Shown: positions 1 to 11,956 of the stretch, piece by piece | Position numbering within the stretch: position 1 is the stretch's first letter | Layout: the number at the start of each line of letters is the position of its first letter | Origin: Manihot esculenta | Taxonomy: Eukaryota > Streptophyta > Magnoliopsida > Malpighiales > Euphorbiaceae | Length of the DNA stretch: 64,000 nt | Direction: 5' to 3' | NCBI RefSeq assembly: GCF_001659605.2 | Contig: NC_035170.2 | Location: 9,538,539 to 9,602,538 of the forward strand | Program-made: the position numbers and the translations under genes | Notes under the pieces: model-generated | What the model was told of the DNA's origin: nothing | The model's database searches: none | Seen by the model: only the letters and a program-made list of their open reading frames with translations

Positions 1-525
1 TTATCTACATGTCAAATGCTTGAAATTTTAGCTGATGAATCAAATTGCCAACCTCCTGGGTCTCTCCAATGGTTCAAATGCGACCTACCAAAAAGAGGGG
101 GAAAACTTATGCATCAATCCAAAATGGTATAGAACCAAATGGTACAAAGAATCCAATATGGAATTTGAGAGCTCTAAAATGTAACATCAAATAAACCCAG
201 AAAACATTATCTGTTACTGATAATCAATAATCAAATTCAACAAGCCATGGCCAGTCGCAGCTGGAAATATGAAGATTCTTATTCAGCTATTACCATGTAT
301 AGAACACAGAAATGATTATAATGCCTAACAATTTCCAATACAGTCATTATTAAAAAAGAAAAGAAAAACACTGCTTCACTATCCATAATTACATGGACTC
401 CTTTATATCCAAACCAGAACTTGCCTTCTAAAGTTTGAACATTATCCTTAAGAAAAAGGAGAAAACAGAGTACAGTATATATTAACAAAAATATAAAGAG
501 ATAAGAAACCCATTTAGAGAGAGAC
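1..525 (-). other. Intron 2 of the B3-like gene (presumed)
   Basis: No coding exon that joins in frame to exon 2 was recognised. The segment is AT-rich with pyrimidine stretches on the minus strand, compatible with intron. The next exon would lie beyond the window edge. Confidence 0.4.
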
Positions 526-846
526 CTCCTTATAGCTAACAGGGGACTTGTCTGCGAAACGAGAGGACCTCCTTACTGGTACCAACTCTGTTGATAACCG
601 AGGAAGCCTTGGTTTCACCTGCTTCACCTGGATACGGTATCATACCATTTGAGAAGTCGCCATTACATAAATACCCATGAAAAAACAAACAAAAACCCAT
701 TTCTATACACATACCGGAGAAGTCTTAGGACTGGTAGTGCGGAGATCAACAGCGAGCTTTTTCAAGTTAAGTTCTTCCATTCTCTTCTTGTTTTCTTCCA
801 GTCTCTTTTGACGGATTTTCTCATAATTGGACTTAGATGCCACCAT
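526..846 (-). CDS. B3-domain protein gene, 5' exons 1-2 (partial)
   Basis: These are the first two coding exons of a minus-strand gene that runs off the left edge. Exon 1 is 846-715 (44 codons from an ATG), donor GTATGTG. Exon 2 is 627-526 (34 codons, phase 0), acceptor ...TATCCAG, donor GT at 525-524. Exon 1 encodes a basic, charged N-terminus with YEKIRQKRLEENKKRMEELN. Exon 2 encodes a basic stretch containing VPVRRSSRFADKSPVSYKE. I know this pair of motifs from the N-terminus of plant B3 proteins of the At3g19184/At5g42700 type, which are nuclear DNA-binding proteins of the REM-like group. The B3 fold itself would be in later exons outside the window, so DNA binding is inferred from family resemblance only. 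An alternative acceptor ten bases downstream (GAAGCAG) is possible. No clear exon was found in 1-525, which I read as intron. Confidence 0.72.
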
Positions 847-1113
847 GTTCTCTTCAAACTTTCAGAGCTGGGAAATCAACAAGCAAAACCAGAAAATCTG
901 TGGAGGAGAGGAAGAGGCCAGAAATCAGAAACGGAAAGGTGACAATAAGCTTTTTTTTCTTTCTTTTGTTAATTAGAAATCAAAATCTCTTTAGCTTAGG
1001 CTTGTTTGGGAGTTCTGACAGGCAGCCACCAGGGGGAGGAGGGAGTGAGTACACTATGAAGCTTTTGAATTTTGATTTGAATTTTGAAATGCGTCTCCGT
1101 AGGTAGGTACGCA

Positions 1114-1122
1114 TTTTATATA
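1114..1122 (-). promoter_or_regulatory. Putative TATA box of the B3-like gene
   Basis: The minus strand reads TATATAAAA here, about 270 bases upstream of the ATG at 846. That spacing would give a 5' UTR of roughly 200-240 nt. The surroundings are AT-rich, so a chance match is possible. Confidence 0.35.
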
Positions 1123-2514
1123 GAGAAATTTTACATAGGTATGGTAAATAAATTCAATTAATTTTTTTTTCCCTAAAAGTTGGAATAAACTGTTTTTCTC
1201 TGGTTCCAAACAAATTTTTTAATCATTAAAATAAGTTGAATAAATATTTTAATTTTTAAAATAAATCAGATATGTCACTACATTGTCTTCAAATTTTAAA
1301 GTGAAAAAAAATAGGTTTTTTTAAATTTTTAAAAATAAATATAAAAGAGATAATATATTATAATTTGGTTAAATTTAAATCCAGTCAAAACATACATGAA
1401 AATAGTGCATGAAATTTTCATCCTACTATCTTATATAATTGACTTGTAATATTACCATGAGTATTTAGAGGAGTGATGGATCCAAGAAATTTAAGAGTTC
1501 AATTTCATTTTTTAAAGTAAAATTTTTAATTTTATTTATTTTAAAATTTTTTTGTTAATATAAATATTAAAAATAAAGTTTTCAAATTGAGAGTCAAATT
1601 AACTAAAAATAATTTACATAGATAAAAGTTGAATGAATTTGCCCATTTAATTTTTATTGGTTTGAATAGTTTAACCTTTTACCTACATAATACTATTTAA
1701 ATTTATCTATATTTATGATTTTTTAAAAAAAAAACAACTTATAATTTATTAAACTCATTTTTTCTAGATTTATTTTTTGTATATCTAAATAGTTTATGAA
1801 AATTTACCATTACTCATAGTACTAATTTTTTCTAAAAATTCAAAATTTATTTTTTCATAAATTTAAATAATTTAATATATAGTTTTAATTGCATAAATAC
1901 AAATAAATAAAAATAATTATTACTAATTATTATTAAAAATGATCGTAAAAAACAAATATGAATAATTTAGTTTATAAATATTTTTAAAAATAAAAAATAT
2001 TAATATATTTAAAGTTGAAATATCAAAGATTAAAAATAAAATTTTTAAATTAAAATAAAACGGAGCATTTTATTGTTATAAAAATAATATTTAGTATTTA
2101 GATTTTATTTATGAGAGAGTGACTATCAAATTTATAATATTTTAAAAATTTACTAGTCTTTATATCAAAATTATAGGAGTAGAAACATTTCCATATTTTA
2201 TAAAATTATGTTATTAGTAATTTATTAAAATATTATTAGTGAATTTATTTAGACTTTAGTCAAAAAAATTAAATAGTATAGATATTTAAATTTATATAAA
2301 ATTATATGTATTAAAAATATAAATATTTAATATAGATTAATGGTATAATTTTTAAATAAGGATGAATTAATAAATTTTTTAAAGATTTATGAACTTAATA
2401 ATAGAATTAAAGAAAAATTGTCTAAAAACACCTAGATAATTTAGAAAATTTCAAGGAGCCTATGACCCCTTTAGCCTTAGTCCACTGTGATCAGACCCCT
2501 TAGCCCCATTGTGA
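1123..2514. other. AT-rich intergenic DNA, nothing recognised
   Basis: Very AT-rich, low-complexity sequence with poly-A and poly-T runs and stop codons in all frames. No gene, RNA gene or transposon terminus was recognised. Confidence 0.6.
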
Positions 2515-4105
2515 TCCTTCAAGTGATTTGGAGTATTATAGAGTCTATTGATACTTGTTCTTTATTAAATACTTCAAAATTTTATATGTGGGTTTATCGC
2601 CTTTATTAAAATCACCATTTTTATTTTTATTATGATCTAATTAAATATAATTTATATTATTTGAGGGTGAATAGATAATGTAAATTCACGGGCTATCCTT
2701 AAGTGATTTGAAATATTATAGAGCCTATTAAGTTCTTTATTAAATTATCCAAAATTCTTATATGTGGATTTGTCTTTATTAAAGGTATCACTTAAGTGAT
2801 TTGAAATATTATAGAGCCTATAAAGTTCTTTATTAAATGGTTCAAAAATCTTATCCGTGGATTTCTCACCTTTATCAAAGACACCATCTCTATTTTGATT
2901 ATGATCTAATTAAATATGATTTATATTATGTGAGAGTGAATAGATAATGTAAACTCACAGATAATTCTTAAGTGATTTGGAGTATTATAGAGCCTATTAA
3001 TACCTGTTCTTTATTAAATGATTCAAAAATCTTATCAGTGGGTTTATGTCTCTATCAAAGACACCATTTTTATTTTGATTATGATCTAATTAAATATAAT
3101 TTAAGTTTTGTGAGGTTGAATAGATAATAATGTAAACTTACGGACAATTCTTAAGTGATTTGGAGTATTATAAAGTCTATTAATACATGTTCTTTATTAA
3201 GTGGTTTAAAAATCTTATATGTGGGTTTATCGCCTTTATTAAAGACACCATTTTTATTTTTATTATGATCTAATTAAATATGATTTATGTTATGTTTAAG
3301 TGGTTTAAAAATCTTATATATGGGTTTATCGCATTTATTAAAGACACTATTTTTATTTTTATTATGATCTAATTAAATATGATTTATGTTATATGAGGGT
3401 GAATAGATAATGTAAACTCACAGGTTATTCTTAAGTGATTTGAAATATTATAGAACTTATTAAGTTCTTTATTAAATTGTTCAAAATATAAGTTCTTTAT
3501 TAAATTGTTCAAAATTCTTATATGTGGATTTCTGCCTTTATTAAAGACACCACCTAAGTGATTTGGAATATTATAGAGTCTATAAAGTTCTTTATTAAAT
3601 GGTTCAAAAATCTTATCCGTGGGTTTCTCGCATTTATTAAAGACACCATCTCTATTTTGATTATGATCTAATTAAATATGATTTATATTATGTAAGAGTG
3701 AATAGATAATGTAAACTCACGGATAATTCTTGAGTGATTTGGAGTATTATAGAGCCTATTAATATATGTTCTTTATTAATATATGTTCTTTATTAAATAG
3801 TTCAAAAATCTTATTAGTGGGTTTATCGTCTCTATCAAAGACACCATTTTTATTTTGATTATGATTTAATTAAATATAATTTAAGTTTTGTGAGGGTGAA
3901 TAGATAATATAAATTTACGGGCAATTCTTAGGTGATTTGGAGTATTATAAAGTCTATTAATACATGTTCTTTATTAAGTGGTTTAAAAATCTTATATGTG
4001 GGTTTATCGCCTTTATTAAAAATACTATTTTTATTTTAATTATAATCTAATTAAATATAATTTATATTCTGTGAAGGTGAATAGATAATATAATCGCACG
4101 GTCAT
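2515..4105. repeat. AT-rich tandem array with higher-order structure
   Basis: A block beginning AAGTGATTTGGAGTATTATA recurs with variations near 2521, 2701, 2794, 2970, 3150, 3432, 3555, 3733 and 3931. Each full unit of about 180 bases continues through a TTCTTTATTAAAT segment, TTATCCGTGGGTTT-like and AAAGACACCATTTTTATTTT segments, and then a TGAGGGTGAATAGATAATGTAAACTCAC segment, which is here split by mutations. Short units (93-123 bases) alternate with long ones. The order of long and short units repeats with an offset of about 730-780 bases, so two higher-order repeats are visible. There is no coding potential. Confidence 0.85.
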
Positions 4106-4138
4106 TGTAAAATGATATTAGTCGCATAATATGGAGGT

Positions 4139-4140
<2 letters not shown>

Positions 4141-4217
<77 letters not shown>
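4141..4217. repeat. (AT)n microsatellite
   Basis: Uninterrupted AT dinucleotide run of about 75 bases just after the tandem array. Confidence 0.95.
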
Positions 4218-4222
<5 letters not shown>

Positions 4223-4796
4223 GAAGCAAAAGACTTATTTGATATATTTTAAAAATATGAAGGTTTTATTTAATATTTTTTAAAATTAGAAGGGTTTATA
4301 TGTTTTCAAGTGATATATTTAATCTATTTTTAAAATTTAAAAGTTATTTAATTTATTTTAATAATTAAAATATTTATTTGAACCTACAAAAGTTTAAGAG
4401 TTTATATAACTATTTGTCTATAGTTTAAAATTGAAAATAAGCTTTTTGTCTAAACTTTACATAAAATCCATTTTGAAATTATTTTCCTATTTAGTTTAAT
4501 ATAATTTAAAATGTATAATTCAATTAAATTTCATGTAATTTATATTTAATTTAATTTTAAAATTAAAATTAATTATTCTCTTAGACTTAATAATAAAATT
4601 AACACTATACTTTTCTACTCTACCGAAAAACTAATCATGATAAATTTGTAATCATTGATGAACATATAAACCTATCAGTTATGCAATTGGCGAACATATA
4701 AACCTATTAAAAATAGTCACTGTCACACTTTAGCATCATCACACACATAATATATAATCTTTTAGTTTTAATTTATGGCTGCTTTATTTTAAAAGC
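4218..4796. other. AT-rich intergenic DNA, nothing recognised
   Basis: Low-complexity AT-rich sequence. A short phrase (GAACATATAAACCTAT) occurs twice near 4660-4710. No gene was recognised. Confidence 0.5.
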
Positions 4797-5070
4797 AATG
4801 CAGAAATACATAAATTTTGTTATAGAAATGAAGAGAGAGTTTAAAATGAAATGCAAAAATTTTAGATTGGATTATTCAAAAAATGTTTATTTAATTGTAA
4901 TAATTTTATAAATACATAAATTTTGTTATAGAAGTGAAGAGATAGTTATATGAATGCAATGCACAAAAAAAAAAAGATGGTTTAAAATGCAATGGGGACA
5001 TTTTTAGATTGGGTTATTCAAAGAATATTTATTTAATTGTAATAATTTCAGAAATGCAGAAATTTTGATT
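4797..5070. repeat. Two-copy tandem duplication (~125-bp unit)
   Basis: The segment starting ATACATAAATTTTGTTATAG and ending in TTTATTTAATTGTAATAATTT occurs twice in a row with diverged ends (about 4806-4912 and 4913-5050). AT-rich, non-coding. Confidence 0.6.
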
Positions 5071-5194
5071 GTGTTTGTTTAAAGAGTTACTATACAGAAA
5101 TTTAAGGAAAGAAGAAGAAATTCCTGCTCTTTTTCCAAACGTACTGCTTGTATTCTTTTATTTTTTTTATGTAATATCATAAGAGGAAAAGAGA

Positions 5195-5665
5195 CTCAAA
5201 AGATGAACATTCGATCGGTTCAGTTTAAAATTGAATTGAATTGAATAAACTGAAAATTAAAATTTTGGTATTTATAAAACTCGAACCGAACTGATTTTAG
5301 TCAGAAATTGAATCGAATCGAACCGGTCTGATTCAGTTTGATTCGGATCGGTTTGATCGATTTGAATTTTTAATAATTTTTTTATTTTTTACACTTTAAT
5401 TTTATTATTTTAAAATTTAATTAAAATATTTTAATCTTAATATGATCTAATCTCTCTATATTATTAAAAATAATATATTATTATCATTAATCGGTTCGGT
5501 TCGATTTTTATATTTTTTTATCAAAACAGAACCGAATCGAAATAACTGAAATTTTTAAAATTAAAAATCGAATCAAATCGAAATGAATAAAAAACTAAAT
5601 TGAATTTTTAAATTAATTCGGTTCGATCAATTTTTTCGATTTGAAGGCTTTTAAACATGACACGA
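5195..5665 (+). repeat. Dispersed GGTTCGGTTCGATTT-type repeat, copy 1
   Basis: About 0.45 kb rich in GAATCGAA, GGTTCGGTTCGATTT and their complements. The block at about 5395-5510 is the reverse complement of 8305-8410, including the ATATTATTATCATTAATCGGTT motif in pieces. The ends carry inverted CGGTTCAGTTT/AAACTGAA-like arms. It is probably a short non-autonomous element. Its class is not established and there is no coding capacity. Confidence 0.6.
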
Positions 5666-6107
5666 AAATTATTTTTAAAATAAAAATTTTCTTTTTCTTT
5701 CTATCTCATCAAAACTTACAGTATCATGCAAAAAAAGTAATAGCAGAATTAACTAGTTGGATTATTAAAATGTGAGAAATATTTTAATATATTTTTAAAA
5801 ATTTAAAAATAAATAGTAAATTTTTTTATATTATAAACATTAAATAGTAAATTTTTTTTCTTTATTAGTATATAGCTTTGATTTATTTTCTCCCTTAAGT
5901 TTCTCGCCTAATCTCGATCGTAGGTGTAGATTTCATGTTATTACTTTTTTTATTTTCTAGGTCTCCAATGTTGTTAAGGAGAGAATCAATTGTGTATTTG
6001 GATTTTAGAGGACTTACTTTCATTTGAAGGGAGGATTATATGTCTCTAATGATAAAATCTTAGAGAGCTACTTTCTTGCTTGGTGATTAGTTTGTCTTTA
6101 GGCTTAT
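5666..6107. other. Intergenic DNA, nothing firm
   Basis: AT-rich up to about 5880, then a less AT-rich stretch that grades into the duplicated segment at 6108-6425. I recognise no gene. Confidence 0.4.
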
Positions 6108-6425
6108 GTGACGAGCTCTTTACCATCACCTCTTAGATTTTTGGTCATTTCTTCTTTGGAAATTTGTAGAACTTTAGATCTTAATATTATTCGGAGATAT
6201 TTCTTTGGTGTCGATTCAACTTTGTTCTGTTTTAGTTGTGATTTGGGCGGTGGTTCTTTGGTATCGATTCAACTTTATTCTGTTTTAGTTGTGATTTGGG
6301 CTGTGATTTTTCTAGCGGCGAAGATGACATCATCATTGTTTGTTCCTAAGCTATACAGAAGGCATTGTTTGGTCCTAAGCTATACAGAAGGCATTGTTTG
6401 GTCCTAAGCTATACAGAAGGGTGGA
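6108..6425 (+). other. Unrecognised open frame built from tandem duplications
   Basis: An open frame of 99 codons (6108-6407) runs through two small tandem duplications. A 53-bp unit (6201-6253, 6254-6306) begins TTCTTTGGTGTCGATTC. A 29-bp unit ending CTATACAGAAG occurs about three times between 6334 and 6420. The openness comes largely from the duplicated DNA. I recognise no domain and do not regard it as a functional gene. It could be a fragment of an old element. Confidence 0.35.
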
Positions 6426-6429
6426 TCGA

Positions 6430-8190
6430 CTGATAAGTTGATTTAGTTTGATTCTTCTAGTTTAGGCTAAAATAGATTGGGCTGGGTTGGGCTTAGTATC
6501 TATGGCTTAGTATCTATGGCTTTGTAAAGATTTTTCTATTATATCCTTACTCATTAGGCGTTGTTAATGCAATCCCATTTGCATCACTTTTGCCCATGTT
6601 TCCTTTATACAAATATCCCTATAGGTTGGAAGGCAACACAACTATGATTAGGCTTTTCTTTTCCTACAAGTCCTTGTTGTGCAACCTATGCACTTATTAG
6701 GAAACTAGGTTATGTCATCTTAAAAACTCAAGTATGTCATCCAGGAGTGTGTGATTTTGAGATTTTGGTTAGAGAAACCAAACACCGGATTGAATTTTTT
6801 AAATTTTTTAAATTATTGTAGTTTGGTTCTTCAATATTTCAAATTTATTTTGTTCACTCAAATTCTTAGATACACTAATCTTAGTTCAATTCAATTCATT
6901 CAATATTGATTTAGATTTTAATTTTTCAATTAATTTTAAGATAATTTACAATATATTTTTTGAAATTTAGTAAAATCTACATAACCGTAAATTGAATAAG
7001 TCAACTGAAATTAAAAGAAATAAATTATTATAAATATTAAAAATATAAAAACTAAATTGATATAAATTATTAAAGTTAAATGGATTAAACTGTTATAAAA
7101 AAATAAATTCGAAGGACTAAACTGTTATAGTTTAACCGTAAATTTTAACAAAACGACTATTTTCTAACGGAATAAAAAGTTAAGAATTAAATGTTTATCA
7201 TTCAAATGGTAGGGAATAAATTGTAAGTTTTATTAAAGTTCAAGGATTATATTATAAATTACCTTTAATTTTATAAAATTGTTGTCACAGAAATGTCATG
7301 CCTAAAATACCATTTCAACTTTAAAATTGAATGTTTGTAATATAATCTTAGTTATTTCTTAATTATAATATGTATTTTCATAATTATATAACTTTCAATT
7401 ATAAGATACATATATAACTCTAGAAGAAGCTAATTCCAAACTTTGCTTATGAAAACTTCACTTTACTATTGATGGTTGAGCTAAGCACTGTGATTAAGCA
7501 TGTTACATAAAAAAAAGATATAAAAAAGTATTTTAGATCATCCTCACTTCAAGATTTATAATTTAATTTATATCAAAATAATACTTATAATATCATACTC
7601 TTAACAAATAACGATAATTTTCTATGCAAAATATTGATATAGTAATTAAAATATAATTATTAATTAAAAAATAAAAATATAAAAATTATATTGAACTACA
7701 AAGTATAAAAAATACATTCAACTACACTTTTCATTTCAAAATATGTGATTCAATTATTATTATCTCGTTATATGATTTTTATATTAATATTTTTGAAAGT
7801 ATTTAAATCGCTTTTTACTAATGGTCCGATACCATGAATAATTTTTTAATATAAATTGAACTGGGGATTCTGAAATGGAAAATAATAAAAGCATATGACA
7901 CTTTTTGTATTTTCCTCTATTATATATATATTAATATTTTTATATTTGAAAATTATTTATGATTTAATATAGGCGTATTTATATTAAAAAAAATAAAACT
8001 TTTTGCTATTTTGAATTCAAAATTTTAAAAGTTATTAAAATCATCTAAAATTTAAATTTTATTATAATTATATTAAGTTAAAATTTTGAATTGTGGAGAA
8101 TGTATATTAATAATGTGGCAATGCAATGTGACTTATTTTATTATATTTATATGATATGTAGATAAAGATTAATTTATTAAACTGAATTAA
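6430..8190. other. AT-rich intergenic DNA, nothing recognised
   Basis: AT-rich sequence with no long open frame, RNA gene or transposon end that I can support. Confidence 0.5.
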
Positions 8191-8585
8191 TTTAAAAATT
8201 TAGTTCCGTTTTTTATTATTACGGTTTAGGTCAATTTTTAATTTTAAAATTTTTTATTATTTTCATTCGATTGGATTTTAGTTAGAAAAAAAAAAAAAAA
8301 AAACGAATCAAACCGATTAGTGATAATAATATATTATTTTTGATAATATAAAGAGATTATATCATAATTAAGATTGAAATATTTTAATTAAATTTTAAAA
8401 TATTAAAAATAAGATGCAAAAAATAAAAAATCCAACCGATCAAATCAAATCAGATCAATTCGATTCAAATTAATTTATATCTAAATCGATTTGATTTAGT
8501 TTTCACATATTCTAATATTTCAATTTTTAATTTATTCAATTTAATTTAATTTTAAATCTATCCGACCGAATATTCACACTACACA
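8190..8585 (-). repeat. Dispersed GGTTCGGTTCGATTT-type repeat, copy 2 (inverted)
   Basis: Reverse-complement relative of the repeat at 5195-5665. The shared core includes AACCGATTAGTGATAATA, a TATTATTTTTGATAATATA block and a TTTTAATTAAATTTTAAAAT block. It carries an internal run of about 20 A at 8286. Non-coding. Confidence 0.6.
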
Positions 8586-8822
8586 TATAGTATTTGGATA
8601 TGAAAGGGAAGTTTTACAAAGTAAAGTAGGTTGATGGAAAATAAAGTATTAAAATTACTGCAAAAATAAGATTTTTGCAGCTTTAAAAACTTTAATTATT
8701 TAAAATTTTAATCCCACACGGATGCATTACTTTAAAAATCTTTACCTTATATTCTAAAACTTCTTCCCAGATATGGTGTGAATTGGCTATGATAACAAAT
8801 TATAGTTTTATCATTAATAATA

Positions 8823-9090
8823 GGGAAAATTACTTTTTAGTCCCTCAGGTTTAACGTAATTAACACTTCCGTCCCTCTATTTTGGCGACCCAACATTTAA
8901 GTCCCTCACTTTCTCTTCCGTCCAATTTTGTAGTCCTTCCGTTCATTTAAACCGTTTGGTCAAAGAGTCAAAAGTGAGAGGTGATAATTTTTTCCAAAAA
9001 TACCCTTCTCTTAATGTGAAATTCCTTTTTTTTTTTTCTCTTTCATGCTTTCTCCCGTTGAAGAAGAAGAAGAAGAAGAAGAAGAAGAAG

Positions 9091-9121
<31 letters not shown>

Positions 9122-9289
9122 TGCTGGGTAGGAAGAAGAAGAAAAAGTTGCTGGGTAGGAAGAAGAAGAAGAAGAAGAAGAAGAAGAAGAAAGATTTGCT
9201 GGGTAGGAGGAAGAAGAAGAAGAAGAAAAAGTTGCTGGGTAGGAGGAAGAAGAAGAAGAAGAAGAAGAAGAAGAAGAAAGAAGAAGAAG

Positions 9290-9320
<31 letters not shown>

Positions 9321-9550
9321 TGCTGGGTAGGAAGAAGAAGAAGAAGAAGAAGAAGAAAGAAGAAGAAGAAGAAGAAGAAGAAGAAGAAGAAGAAAGATTT
9401 GCTGGGTAGGAGGAAGAAGAAGAAGAAGAAAAAGTTGCTAGGTAGGAGGAAGAAGAAGAAGAAGAAAAAGTTGCTGGGTAGGAGGAAGAAGAAGAAGAAG
9501 AAGAAGAAAGAAGAAGAAGAAGAAGAAGAAGAAAGAAGAAGAAGAAGAAG

Positions 9551-9581
<31 letters not shown>

Positions 9582-9795
9582 TGCTGGGTAGGAAGAAGAA
9601 GAAGAAGAAGAAGAAGAAGAAGAAGAAGAAGAGGGTTAATTTTGTCAATTCACGTGTCCCAAACGGCTATTTTGAACGGAAGGACTGCGAAATTGGACGG
9701 AAGAGAAAGTGAGGGACTTAAGTGTTGGGTCGCCAAAATAGAGGGACAGAAGTGTTAATTACGTTAAACCTGAGGGACTACAAAGTAATTTTCCC
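8823..9795. mobile_element. Mutator-like foldback element with 9-bp TSD
   Basis: A 973-bp element starts GGGAAAATTACTTTTTAGTC and ends in the complementary GACTACAAAGTAATTTTCCC. The two termini (8823-8959 and 9659-9795) are inverted repeats of 137 bp each with only a few mismatches. It is flanked by a perfect 9-bp direct repeat TTAATAATA (8814-8822 and 9796-9804). Long terminal inverted repeats with a 9-bp target duplication are typical of Mutator-like elements. There is no transposase gene, so it is non-autonomous. The interior between the arms is almost entirely a GAA trinucleotide array. The near-identical arms and the perfect target duplication suggest fairly recent insertion. Confidence 0.88.
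9058..9633. repeat. (GAA)n array punctuated by a TTGCTGGGTAGGA unit
   Basis: About 575 bp of GAA/AAG triplets on the plus strand, broken at irregular intervals by about nine copies of GTTGCTGGGTAGGA or its variants ATTTGCTGGGTAGGA and GTTGCTAGGTAGGA (near 9120, 9147, 9194, 9230, 9319, 9396, 9433, 9470 and 9580). It is a compound microsatellite/minisatellite inside the Mutator-like element. The open frames over it (poly-Lys, or poly-Leu/Phe/Ser on the other strand) are low-complexity artefacts. Confidence 0.95.
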
Positions 9796-9804
9796 TTAAT
9801 AATA

Positions 9805-11950
9805 ATTTGGCCCATCTATTTTACAATTAGACTACTTATTTCCTTAATTTTGCTTCGATTAAGTACTTCCATCCATTTTTATGTTAATTTTATAATTAAA
9901 TTATTATTTAATTCTTAAATATTATAATTCTTTATAATTTTATTCTTAATTTTATTATTAATTCCAATTCCATCTCTCATATTCATTGGTTGATCTCTTC
10001 TGTTCTCATTATTCCTCTCATCTATGAGAGAGGAGTGATAAGAAATAATTATGAATAATTATGACCTAAATGTACAGCAAAAGTAAAACTAAAAGATTAA
10101 ATAATTTAATTTCTAAAATACAAAAATTAAATCTTTAATTATTAGGAGGTTTCTTTGCTGCCTTTGGTTGGGTTCACTCTCATTCTTTTGCTTCTGTTTT
10201 CTTTGCATATCATTTTACATGGTAATCTTCGTCATTAGAGCTTGTGACCTCATCTACATGCATTGAGAGAGATGGATTTTAGTCCATGTGATGCTATGTC
10301 TTCTTTGAGATCTCCGCTTCTTTTTGCAGATGATATTGGATGTTGTGAAAAGAACTCATTATGTGAAAAAAAAAAATATGAGATAAAAATTGTAAATAAC
10401 TTGAATCAGTTAAAATTATGTACCTTAAACTCTGCATCCTTGTTGTCTTTATACTATAAGAATGAAATGTTAGTTATTTGTTTTCTTACAAATTCAGAAT
10501 ATACTGACTAGTAGATAAGAAATTTTATATTTATAGGGATTTTGGTGGTTATAACATAACAAATATCAACGGTAATAAAAAAAGAAAAGAGTTAGGCTCT
10601 ACTTGGTATGCGACAACTTTTAAGGCGTTGAATGTTGATGGTGAGCATCATGAGTGACCGAGTCTATATATCTGGTCATTCTAGTCACATATAACTATCA
10701 ACTTATGTAATACTTTGAATAAGAATTAAGTCATATTAATATTTTAGAAGATATCAATATCTATTCTAACCACATGTAAAGGTACCCCTTTTAACTTTAA
10801 TGTCGAGAATCTTAAGATCTTTAATTATCAATGGCTTATAGGCAATTGATCTTTCAAGCTATGATGCCTAATCCAGCTCTTCCATGGCTTTAGTGAATAT
10901 CCTATTTATTTTAGTTGTTTGTATTTTAGTTGGTTCACTTTTATTTTCAGCAACCTCTGGATTTAGTGATAGTATGCATTAGCGGTAATCTCTCGAGTAA
11001 AAATCGATAATGAAATTAAGATAAAAAAATGGATAAAAATAAAAAAATACATTCTATTAAAATTAATTATTTTTATTGTATTATTTTAGTTATATTTATA
11101 TTCATTTTATTTATTTAATTCTATTTTTTAAAAAAAAAGAGATTGTTATTATTACTTTCAAATATTAATATAAAACTTTTCTTTAACTTTTTATTTTTTT
11201 ATTTGGATTGTACCACTTTTTCTCTATGCTTCCGTTGGAGAAAAAAGAATTTTACTTGTCAAATATTAACTTAAAAGTGGGCATTGTTGATCATGAAGAG
11301 AGCAAAATTATAACTATATCAAGAGCCTGTATATTAATTTCAAAATTTAAAACGGTCAATTGCCCATCATATATTTATAATAGCTTTGGCAATAGATCCA
11401 GAAAGTTCCTTATTGCAAGTTAGGTTTTGTTTAGGTAGGCCTGAGTTTGTTTGGTTGTTAGCTTTAAAGTTTGTTTGGTTGTTAGCCTTAAAGTTTTTGC
11501 TCTGTTTGGGTGTTGCATTGGGCATAGTGCCTTTTCATCAATATAATCCTTCAATCTTCAACCAAAAAGTAAGGCTTTGCTATTAAAAATTTAAAACTTT
11601 TCGTTATTTTAAATTTCATTTAAATATTTAAAAGTTAATAAAATTATTTAAAATTACAAAATTTTTTATATTCAATTTAAAACTCAAATTAGAAATGATG
11701 TATTTTATTTATCTGTTAATATTATTAAAATTATTTTATTATATTCATATAATAAAGGGAGAAGTTATTGATAAAAAAATATTTAAAATTTTTATTATTT
11801 TATAATTTAATTTTAAATTTAATAAAATTCAACTCAAAATTTTTAAATTTATCCACATTAGTATTTATTTGGTATAAAAATCTATAATCATGTCTACTCT
11901 TAATACCATGGTTGTACTTCTTTCTTAATCACTAACTGATACTATTAAAA
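9805..11950. other. AT-rich intergenic DNA
   Basis: No gene recognised. An 82-codon open frame at 10263-10511 has no recognisable domain and its second half is low-complexity. A 24-bp unit (TTTGTTTGGTTGTTAGCTTT-like) is tandemly duplicated near 11446-11493. Confidence 0.5.
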
Positions 11951-11956
11951 AGTATA

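Noticed and set aside
2515..4105. CRISPR or rDNA spacer array
   Set aside because: Units are AT-rich tandem repeats with no spacers. No rRNA gene is nearby.
9043..9758. Long poly-Lys/Glu/Arg and poly-Leu/Phe/Ser open frames
   Set aside because: They are translations of the GAA array in different frames. There is no start context, domain or non-repetitive coding sequence.
10263..10511. 82-codon open frame
   Set aside because: The second half is low-complexity and AT-driven, with no domain and no splice partners.
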